DNA from: Irineochytrium annulatum
Lineage: Eukaryota; Chytridiomycota; Chytridiomycetes; Chytridiales; Chytridiaceae
Assembly: GCA_027600665.1 (NCBI GenBank)
Contig: JADGJL010000294.1
Span: forward strand, 1 to 26,463
Direction of reading: 5' to 3'
Length of the DNA stretch: 26,463 bases
Below the pieces are notes generated by a model. The model ran no database searches, had not been told where the DNA came from, and worked only from the letters and a program-made list of their open reading frames with translations. Every line of letters begins with the position of its first letter. Position 1 is the stretch's first letter. A program made the position numbers and the translations under genes. Below are positions 10,609 through 18,446 of this stretch, in pieces.

Positions 10609-11832
10609 ATGTCGTCGTCGGCGAGGTCTCCTCTGGCGTCCCTGATCAACGTCCGTAACGTCCTACTCGTGGCCGCCATCGTCGTCGCAGTCGGGGCGCT
10701 GTGGGCTGCCTCGGCGCCGAGCAAACCTCGCGACAAGAAATCGAAGCGGAAGCCGACGACCGTCCAGAGCACGCCAGAGCTGAAGGCCCTGCACAGGAAG
10801 GACTCGGCAGCAGAGATCTCGGGGAAGATGGCCTCTAATGGGCTGGACGCCGGGAATGCGCCGATAGGCCGGGGGGTGAAGGTCGCTGGGAAGGTAATGG
10901 ATCAATGCTTAGCTTCATTCTAACCATATCCCCATTCCTGCAGCACGACGAAAAAGTAGCCGCTACCTCAAACCGCATTGCTGTCGCCAACGGGATGCCG
11001 AAAAACCCGCTCAACCGCGCCCCCGTCTTCACTGAGGAGCAGTATCGCGTCCCGCCGACGCGTGGGACCAACTGGCCCGTGTTTCTGGACTCGCCATCCG
11101 TTGCGTCGGCCGCGGAGGTTAAGGTCGCGAAAACTCAACTAAGATCTGCAGTGCAGGCTAAAGGCCATCAAGATAATGCGATTTTTAAAGGTGGGTCTCT
11201 TCGCCAGAGCTGTACCGGTTTGGAGTTAAAGGATGGTTTGTGTGTGTTAGGAATGGCCTTCCTTCCCGACTTCAACGAAATAGCGACGATGCGAGACATC
11301 TCGGCGCTGTCCTTCGAGCAGGTATACCCGTCCCACCTCGCGTTTGTCGCTCCATCTCGGCACGCCTCCGCTTCTGAGCCGGCGCCGCCGCGATCGAAAT
11401 TCTCTGCCACTGGATCGCAGCACTTTGCTTCTTCCGACGCCAGCAGTCCGGCCTATCTCCCTGACCGCAACGAGAGCAACAACATGAGCCGGATCGCTGA
11501 TATGCAAAGGGAGCGCGTGTTCGCTAAAGAGCTCTCTTTCGTCTTGTCGGAAGTCGCAAACGAGCAGGCTGTATCGGTTAAAGATGGTATTGATTATTGC
11601 GTACTTTCAAATAGGAAGCCTTTATTGATAAAAAGCTTCAGCTTTTCCGTCGGCAAGGTATCTCCCCGATAAAAACGAAATTGCGAATCTCGAAAAAGTT
11701 GCGGACATCAACTCGGAGGGGATTTTCCCTGACGATGTCGCGTTCGTTGTTCTCGCCAGTGGCGGCCAGAGGGGACCCGAGAAGTTGTCAGCTCGCGCTA
11801 ACGGGAAGAAGAAGTCTAGGGGACGTCGATAG
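10609..11832 (+). CDS. Single-pass membrane protein with three copies of an unrecognised YLPDxNE repeat
   Basis: Four exons: 10609-10893, 10944-11190, 11251-11586, 11642-11832, giving 352 residues with consistent phases (0, 1, 1). Residues about 18-36 are a hydrophobic segment followed by a Lys/Arg-rich stretch, so an N-terminal membrane anchor is likely. The C-terminal half holds three repeats: about 178-211, 244-278 and 293-330. Each starts with F/YLPDxNE and ends with FV. The distance from NE to FV is exactly 25 residues in every copy, with a conserved hydrophobic pattern between. Intron 3 was placed with acceptor at 11641 because this makes the residues before repeat 3 (DAFPSARYLPD) match those before repeat 2 (DASSPAYLPD). 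The protein ends in a basic GKKKSRGRR tail. I do not recognise the repeat or the family; no function is proposed. Confidence 0.72.
11642..11832 (+). repeat. Third copy of the YLPDxNE protein repeat (exon 4)
   Basis: Exon 4 encodes repeat 3 of the membrane protein almost alone, bounded upstream by a phase-1 intron. Repeats 1 and 2 share exon 3 (11251-11586), which also begins after a phase-1 intron. Phase-1 introns on both sides of exon 3 fit spread of the repeat by exon duplication. Confidence 0.55.
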
Positions 11833-12357
11833 ATTTAGAAAGAAGTCGAGGTGAGCCCTTTTTTTTTTTTTTTTTGGGATACAGGGTGTTAACGTTCCTC
11901 GTGTAGTGGCGTTTCTTCCCCTGACTGGGTTGTCTGTCAGCGTGAATTGGTTGTTTGTATATTGTCTCAACTTTCTATCGGTTGCAGTTCTATCCTTGGT
12001 TTCGGTTTAATTGCACGCAAGAAAGTCTATTAACCTCTCCCTCTCACGTTATGCATCCAATGTAATATATTAGTAGAACACGGCTGCTATATTCATTCTT
12101 CAGTGCACAACAATATCAGAACCATCTGTTTGGGATGGAAGTCGAACACGATGGTGCATCAGAGACAGGAAGTCGGCCTGTCCGGCTCATGCTCGAGATC
12201 AAAATGCCGGATCACCTCACAGTCAGTAGAATTTGAGCACGACGGATGACTTGCCAGGTCGGTGCCGAGTGGGGTGAAGGCGTTGAGAGGATTAATTAAA
12301 ATTAACAAAGCGTAACTGTCGGTAGTCAGTCGTGCAACGCTTCCGTGCAGTCTCGTC
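11833..12357. other. Intergenic region with T17-class homopolymer
   Basis: This 525-base gap follows the repeat-protein stop and precedes the Zn2Cys6 gene, both on the plus strand, so it should hold a 3' UTR and a promoter. A T-run of about 17 bases lies near 11857-11876. I see no protein or RNA gene. Confidence 0.5.
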
Positions 12358-12663
12358 ATGAAATGTTACCGCTGCCATCTCAAGGACACCTCATGCAACG
12401 ACGCTGTCCCCTGCGACGCGTGCCGCACCGCCAATGCGCCCTGTATCCGCGTCGCGATTGGTAAGGACCTTCGGGACAGCGCCATCCGCCTTGCCATGGA
12501 GATGCGCACCATCCCGCTGGCGGCTCACACACCTCCCGTCGAGCCCCCGCCGCAGCTCAGGATCAAGCGGCGTGATGGACGGAGGAAGAAGACGAAGGTT
12601 GCGAAGTTGATGGAGAAATATCTGCATGGCATTAACGCGGAGTTGATTGAGATGAAAAAATGA
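12358..12663 (+). CDS. Minimal Zn(II)2Cys6 cluster protein
   Basis: A single exon encodes 101 residues. Six cysteines at positions 3, 6, 13, 19, 22 and 29 have spacing C-x2-C-x6-C-x5-C-x2-C-x6-C, the canonical fungal binuclear zinc cluster. Family members bind two Zn ions and DNA, usually as dimers at CGG half sites. Unlike typical members, the cluster begins at residue 3 and there is no middle homology region or activation domain. After a Pro-rich linker comes a very basic stretch (RIKRRDGRRKKTK, about residues 75-87) and a short helix ending at the stop, which could localise the protein to the nucleus or pair it. The basic residues usually found between Cys2 and Cys3 are reduced to one Lys. 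It could be a small DNA-binding regulator, a competitor of larger factors, or the first exon of a longer gene if splicing is missed. Confidence 0.72.
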   Translation: MKCYRCHLKDTSCNDAVPCDACRTANAPCIRVAIGKDLRDSAIRLAMEMRTIPLAAHTPPVEPPPQLRIKRRDGRRKKTKVAKLMEKYLHGINAELIEMKK

Positions 12664-12678
12664 GGTGATTACAATGGC

Positions 12679-12684
12679 TTTATT
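12679..12684 (-). terminator. Possible polyadenylation signal AATAAA for the CCDC42-like gene
   Basis: TTTATT on the plus strand reads AATAAA on the minus strand, 135 bases beyond the stop of the CCDC42-like gene. It lies immediately after the Zn2Cys6 stop at 12663, so the two convergent transcripts would overlap at their 3' ends. Sequence match only. Confidence 0.3.
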
Positions 12685-12818
12685 TCAATGAGGTGGTAAT
12701 TTGTTCTGTGGGGTGAAGACACTGTGTGGTATATACTGTTCTACATTACGGCGCCGTTCGACGTTCGCCGTTCGTCTGATGAGGCCAAAGTGTTGATGAG
12801 CACTGTCCAATAGCGCGC

Positions 12819-14487
12819 TCAAGATTTCGCCGCTGCTGCTAGCTCTGCCGCTAATGCGGCCTGCTTCTTCACCCGCTCGGCTCGCTCCTGGGCTATGGAT
12901 TGCTCAGCCCGCGTGGAGATATCTATGATGCCGTCAGTGTTTACAGTCGCGCTGAAGCAAGAAGGAAGGAAGCAAACAATTGAATAAATCGACTGCGCCC
13001 TACGTTGCAAATCCAATAACCGCTCCTGTACGAAGTGCAGCTTCTCCGTCAATGACCGCGCCGAGTTATCAAGCTCCTTATTTGTCGTCGGAATACCAAC
13101 GTTGCCCGCATTCCCCCCGCCCACACCGGCCATGTTCGCCGCTCCTCCCGGCAGCCCCGGTCCTCCTGGCGCGGTGCCCGGGTTCGCGTTAGATGCCCGC
13201 GGGGCCGCTGTTGTGTCGGATGAGAGGAGGTTCATTAGGAAGGCGGGTTTAGCTATGGGCAGGGAGCTCGAGCGGGCGTGGTTGACTATCCGCTCGTAGA
13301 TGTTGTGGATCGCTAACTTTGTTTCGCCGAGCATGCGCATCTGGTGGCTAAGTCAGCATTCTACTGTGATAGGGACGCCATACCCGCTCTTTCCCCGTGT
13401 TGTCCCGCTCTTCGAGCTTCTGCTCTATATATGCGGACTCCAGCTTCAAAATATCCAACCGCTTTTGTTGTGTCCCAAGCTTCGAGTTGTAGACAAGGAT
13501 TTGATCATTTTTCTCCTGCATATGATATAAGCTCAAGCCCATCACAGAGAGTTCCCACCTTTATCAACTCAGCTAATTTCGCGGCCTCGTGCTCGATCCC
13601 ATCCTGACTCTGCTGCACCGTCCGAATCAGGTCCTCATTCGTCTCCACCAGCGTTTTATAACGCATGAGGATGTCGTTGATGTGCGGTTCGTTGACGTCG
13701 AGGTAGTCCGGTGGGAGGACGTCGACCACCGATTGTAGATACCGCTCGTAAATCTGGTACTTCTCTGTATGCCGTCAACACACTAACTCATCGACTGCAA
13801 AAACTCACTGATCAACTTCAGGATGTTCTCGCTCTTCACTTGCTCGTCTCCCAGCGTATGTGACAAAGCGCCGAGTTCTTGTTCCTGTTTCCGACGCTCA
13901 GTCTTCATTTCCTCAAAGATGCACCACCTTCTGCTCCCTCAACTTCTTCTCCGTCTGCGCCTTTAGATTCGCCCTCTGTCGCTTTGCATCGTTCTCCTTC
14001 AAAAACTTCTCAAACTTCGTGACGCGATCCCGGATTTGCTTTTGCTGCATGATATCCATAAATACGCTATCATCCCCACGTGATCCATACTTTTGCCCGA
14101 AGCTCCTCCTGCTTCTCCCTGCACTCTTCCATTCGCTTTGCAAACTCCACGCGCTTCTTCTCCAGGTTAGCCTGCACCTGGTTCATCTCGCGCTTTTTCT
14201 GGAGCAGCAACGTCGACTGCAGCGTTCGGCGGTTCTCGAACATAGACGGAGATTGCTAACCAATGCTGTCAGCCCCATGCCAGGTATAAACCGGGGATAC
14301 CTCATTCTGGATGGGGAGGTAGAGCTGGCCGGGACCGTTCACGCTGAAAGTCGCCCTGTTAAAGGACGGAGCGGATTAAGGGAGTTTCTTACATCTTCCC
14401 GGCTCTCTGGGTTATGAAAGTGTCCCCGTCGCGCGCGGCGACGGAGCTGACGGGCTCCACCGGCGGTGGAGGTGGCGTGTCCTGCAT
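12819..14487 (-). CDS. CCDC42/CFAP73-family ciliary coiled-coil protein (DUF4200)
   Basis: Exons 14487-14393, 14355-14301, 14255-14091, 14044-13928, 13902-13809, 13764-13559, 13515-13384, 13340-12819 give about 461 residues. After a Pro-rich start, two coiled-coil exons lead to VTKFEKFLKENDAKRQRA, the signature of the CCDC42/CFAP73 (Chlamydomonas MIA2-related) DUF4200 family. A second conserved block, ERYLQSVV...ILMRYKTLVETNEDLI, and the later EKNDQILVYNSKL block are in family order. These proteins sit on outer-doublet microtubules near inner dynein f/I1 and are needed for motility. Two oddities: a 25-bp gap (13903-13927) must be removed to keep the frame, and the final exon may hide another intron (donor after CAAC, about 13003, with a strong pyrimidine tract) that stays in frame if retained. 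The middle of the last exon is Gly/Ala/Pro-rich. Confidence 0.8.
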
Positions 14488-14586
14488 GATGAAGGTGCTC
14501 TTGTTTACAGTTTTGACACTCACCAGGATCTCAGAACTAACCGGTACAACTCCTCTTTCGGTGCGACAAGAACGTGAAATTCATGA

Positions 14587-14592
14587 TTTATT
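14587..14592 (-). terminator. Possible polyadenylation signal AATAAA for the ECH1-like gene
   Basis: TTTATT on the plus strand is AATAAA on the minus strand, 120 bases downstream of the dienoyl-CoA isomerase stop. A T-run of about 22 bases follows at 14631-14652 on the plus strand, between the signal and the stop. Sequence match only. Confidence 0.3.
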
Positions 14593-14711
14593 TCGTATGA
14601 AGACCGTGCGTCGAAAAGCATTCCCCCCCTTTTTTTTTTTTTTTTTTTTTTTGGTGGCAGCCCGGTGGCCGCCACGCTAAACCAAGAGATCGTGTGCTGG
14701 CTCCGATGTGG

Positions 14712-15777
14712 TCAGAGCTTGGGGAAAATGGGCTTCTGCTTTTGAGCAGCGGCGGAAAGCGCAATGCCTAAATCCTGCGTGTTAAGCATTACGGAATTCC
14801 AAACTGCCACATAGTGAAGACCCTCATCAACCGTGTGATCGCGGGAGTAGTTCAAAATATGTTTTGTTCCGTGAACAGCAATTGGTGACTGCAGAAGAGG
14901 TAAGATTCTTGTCGCGCGGCTTTGAACATACCTTTGCCGCAACAGCGCGCGCCCACTTCAGAGCTTCGTCTATAAACCCAGTCAGAAGCTGGACTTGAAG
15001 CTCAACTGTACAAACCAACAGCTTCCGCCTTCGAGGAGACGATTTGGGAAACAAGGCCGAATTTGAGGGCCTCCGCAGCGCCGAAGTTCCGCGCCGACAT
15101 GCAGATATCCCGAACCCAGCTTTGGTTTCCCACCACCTTCGGCAGCCTCTGCAGGGTGCCGACGTCCGCCGCAAGACCAATGTCGACCTTTTGAATCCCT
15201 TAAATTTTCGCCAGCGTCAACGGCTCAAGCCCACCTCCTTCACCGAGAACAGGGCATCCGAGGTGCAAATGCGGACGTCGCACGCCGTGATGAGGTCAAT
15301 ACCGCCGCCGATGCATGGCCCGTGAACGGCCGCGATCACGGGCTTGCCACACTTCTCGATTGACGTAAAGCTCGCCTGCATGCTCTCGACCAGCGGCAAA
15401 AAGCGGATCGCGGCGCGCGCCGGATCGCCTTCCAAGGCAATCGTTAACAAAAGGGAGGAAGGGTGTTGGGTCTGTACCCTCAAACCCGGCCATGAAGCTC
15501 TCGCTCAGGTCCAGCCCTCCCGTAAAGCCTTTCGCATCCCCGCCGGAGATGACGATGGCGCGGACGCTCATGTCCTTCTTGAGCTCCTCAAAGCAGACGC
15601 GCATCTCCTCCCAGAATCTAGAACAGCCGAACAACGCTTAGAACAACTTCTGATCACACATGGAAAGGTTCTTGGGGCTGACTTTGGGTTCATGGCATTA
15701 AGCTTTCGCGGCCGGTTGAGCTCGACATGGCAGACGGCGTTGTCGACCGTGACTCGGAGGGTCTCGAAGGCGGTCAT
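14712..15777 (-). CDS. ECH1: Delta(3,5)-Delta(2,4)-dienoyl-CoA isomerase (ECH1/Dci type, enoyl-CoA hydratase superfamily)
   Basis: Six exons: 15777-15683, 15617-15478, 15428-15235, 15187-15016, 14969-14932, 14888-14712, giving 271 residues. The crotonase fold is clear: NRPRKLNAMN at the start, GGDAKGFTGGLDL forming the first oxyanion strand, and AAVHGPCIGGGIDLITACD the second. Acidic residues Asp123, Glu143 and Asp151 have the same 20 and 8 residue spacing as the catalytic triad of rat ECH1 (Asp176, Glu196, Asp204). The block VKEVDIGLAADVGTLQRLPK is the ECH1 hallmark rather than ordinary hydratase. The enzyme shifts the double bonds of 3,5-dienoyl-CoA to 2,4-dienoyl-CoA in beta-oxidation of unsaturated fatty acids with odd-numbered double bonds. 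The C-terminus is FPKL, close to a PTS1 peroxisomal signal (SKL type). There is no N-terminal extension, so a peroxisomal rather than mitochondrial site is favoured. Confidence 0.92.
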
Positions 15778-16767
15778 CGTTGCGAAGACGGACTGCTGAA
15801 TGTCGTGTTAAAAGCCGATCAGCCGAAATTCAAGCCTTCGCGACCTCGTGACAGGAAATGACCTCACAGCAATAGACCTTAAAGAAAAAAATAAACTATG
15901 AAGCAATTCAAATTCGGAGCTCTTTTATCCAACAAACTAATGGGACGCCGCCTCACCAGGCTGCATGCAAGTCATGAAGAATTACACTCCCTAGGCTTCG
16001 ACTGTCTGCCATCGTACTGAACACAGGCTATCCTCACAAAAGGTTTACTTGAGCCAAATGATTTTTGCCATCCCGCCTGTGCATGAAGGAATGGCAACGG
16101 GGTTCGTGACGCCATAAATGGAGATAGCACTGGCAGCCAACAAACCCTGTCATAGACTCTGGTATTCAACTCGTTCTTCTGCATACTTTCGCGTGAAAGC
16201 ATCCCAAAAGGAATGAAAGTAGCAAGTAACAAAAGCTGAGGGCATCGTCGGGCCGTCGTGTGAAAGTAGATGAACCCGGTGGAAAGCTGCCCGGGCATCA
16301 CTTCAAAGAGAAGTCGCTCGGCATGATGTTGCTGTGCGTCGCTGGCCCTTACAAGCAAGCCTGTGCACCTTGCAACTCACAATGTGGGAATTTGGGCGTG
16401 TTTGAGTCATGAGAGTGGACTTCCCCCTTCGCCTTTTGGTCGTCTAAAGTTCGCTACGACCAATTGAAGTTTTCCAAGCACAAGAATATCCCTGAAGGCG
16501 CGATTTAGTTCTACATCAAGAAACACAATCCCCAACTTCGCAAGACGTGTTCTACATGTATTCAATTATAAGGCAGCTGCTAGTAAATACCTTCGGGTGT
16601 GACCGATGTGTCCAATACAAGATACAATTACATAAAAAGCAAGCAAATGGAGGTGCGAGTACTGAGCGCGCGGGTGGGTAGTGAGATGGTAAGGGGGAAA
16701 GGAAGGAAGGCGGATTGGCAGTAACCTGAATGCTGCGGATGCTGAAGTGGGAGGTGAACGGGTCTTC
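15778..16767. other. Intergenic region, no convincing gene
   Basis: This 990-base gap lies between the ECH1 start and the CDK stop, both on the minus strand, so it should contain the ECH1 promoter and the CDK 3' UTR. A minus-strand open frame of 128 codons (15972-16358) has no recognisable domain and no family resemblance. I see no tRNA or repeat. Confidence 0.5.
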
Positions 16768-18368
16768 TCAATCCTTGTTCAAGTCGTCGAAGTAAGGATC
16801 TGAAGAGGCGCAAGTTAGTACGGTGTTTTTGCAAACCAGGAGCGCTACGAACGCGAAAGGGCCTTGTCGGCGCTGAGGCGCTTTTCAGGTTGGTATTCGA
16901 TCAGCTTAAAGAGGAGGTCGATGCCGTTTTCGTCGAGCTTCGGTACCGCCGTTTCTAACGGGCCTCGGGGGAATACTGGGAAGTCGGCCTAAAGAAAGCA
17001 AACAGGGTTAGAAAAGACATTTGCAGTGCAACTATCCTCTTTACTCACAGAGTACTCCGGCAATTCACTGACTTTTGGCCACGTCTAAAAGCAAGGTCGA
17101 TAAATACATGAGACAGCATGTATCAATACCGTTTCATCCGGCGTGCCCAGTAGCTTGAAAATGCGATGCAGTTGATCTTTGATCGAGCTTCCGGGGAATA
17201 GCGGCCGCCCTAAACATCCACACGAAGTCCATAAAAAAAAAAAAAAAAAATGTTATGACAATGTGGGTGTACCTGACGCAACCTCTGAAAAAGCAGTTTA
17301 GCAAGCGGAACTATCGAGTAACGGCCGCACCAGCTAGAATACATCCCGCAGACCACAAGTCGATCGATGTTGAGTAATGTCGCGATCCCATTAACACGTC
17401 CGGCGCGCGGTACCACAGGGTGACCACCTGATAAACTGACGTTAAGCGGAGCAAGTACCGCTTGCGCAAAGCGGACAGACCTCGTGAGAGTAACTGCGCA
17501 CTGGAAAAAACGGTTTTATAAGAAAAAACCAGAAACCAGAAACGCTACCTGGTATTCCAAACGCCCTCGCAAGACCAAAATCCCCCAGCTTAAGCTCTAA
17601 TTTCTTGTTGATGAGCAGGTTTCTATCATGCGTTAATTACAAGCCGAAGCAAGGTATTATCACTGTGGTTTTAGATCCCGGTGTAAGACGCGGTTCTCGT
17701 GGCAGTAAGAAATCCCCTTCATCAGCTGGTACATCAAGTGCTTTGGCGTGTCAACAACTAATCCACACACTCCTTGCGATGCAAACCTTTATTGTCGGCA
17801 CGTCAATGTCACCGCCGTACGAGTCGAGGAACTTCTTGAGGTCGGAGTCGAGGTATTCGAAGACAAGAGTCAGCTTTTTCTCCGTGTGAATGACATCGTA
17901 GAGTCTTCACTCGTAGATTAGGTATGCAGTGCATGCACTCCAAATATACCTGACAATATTCGGATGTTGCAGTTCTTTCAGCAAAGAGATCTCCCGAATG
18001 GCTGCGTCAAAAAAGAAACCAAGTCAGATCATGCGCGCCAGGGTAATGAACGAACCTGTGCACGGGACTCCTTCCTCCTCGTTGTCCAGCCGAATCTGGC
18101 CGAACAAAGTCAGCTGCCATGCACCGCGAGTCAAGCAAAGTGAGCTTACGCGCTTTAAAGCCACGATGTCGGACGTGACCTTGTTCTGGGCCTTGTAGAC
18201 GATGCCGTACGTCCCTGCAGATTCATATGTAAGACCCTATATCTATCAAAAAACAACGAACGAACCTTCTCCCAACTTCTCAATCTTTTGATACCTGCGA
18301 GACCGAGTTCGCTGGTTAGTTATTCCAGTGCGCAGATCGCCTCAAGCGCAAACGTCGCACTTCTCCAT
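16768..18368 (-). CDS. Cyclin-dependent kinase of the CDK5/PHO85 type with PCTAIRE helix
   Basis: Fifteen exons encode 291 residues: 18368-18361, 18294-18266, 18214-18150, 18095-18056, 18001-17950, 17904-17787, 17740-17664, 17622-17549, 17500-17481, 17427-17331, 17284-17273, 17209-17130, 17084-17049, 16988-16853, 16799-16768. It starts [20 protein letters not shown]. Key kinase residues fall at standard CDK positions: Thr14/Tyr15, Lys33, Glu51, HRDLKPQN with Asp126, DFG with Asp144, and Ser159 in the T-loop, as in CDK5. The cyclin-binding helix reads PCTAIRE (residues 45-51), as in the Dictyostelium Cdk5 homologue Crp, not [30 protein letters not shown] and [13 protein letters not shown] are CDK5/PHO85-like; the C-lobe end (ALSHPYFDDL) is also CDK1-like. 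The T-loop is Ser, so CAK dependence may be weak. It is divergent from TAF2. Confidence 0.9.
17273..17284 (-). other. 12-nt coding microexon of the CDK gene
   Basis: AGGTTGCGTCAG lies between an acceptor (ctttttcag) and a donor (gtacaccc). It supplies residues E-V-A-S of GCILAEVASGRPLFPG, a conserved CDK stretch that is broken if the exon is skipped. The flanking introns are 46 bp and 63 bp; the second contains a T18 run. A 20-nt exon (17481-17500) encodes the T-loop VRSYSHE, and exon 1 is only 8 nt. Confidence 0.85.
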
Positions 18369-18446
18369 TGTCGGCTTGTATTCTCCAAAAAGACGAGTGG
18401 CCCAACATCAGGTGTCGTCAATTGGGTGAGAGGTGGGAGGTGCACG
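18369..18446. promoter_or_regulatory. 78-bp divergent promoter, CDK / TAF2
   Basis: Just 78 bases separate the CDK start codon (minus, 18368) from the TAF2 start codon (plus, 18447). Both starts are supported by conserved N-termini, so the space must hold both 5' UTRs and transcription starts. No TATA box is evident. Confidence 0.6.

Noticed and set aside
14712..15777. Ordinary enoyl-CoA hydratase
   Set aside because: The triad spacing and the VKEVDIGLAADVGTLQRLPK block are those of dienoyl-CoA isomerase.
15972..16358. 128-codon minus-strand open frame between ECH1 and the CDK gene
   Set aside because: Composition and sequence match nothing I know, and there are no supporting neighbouring exons.
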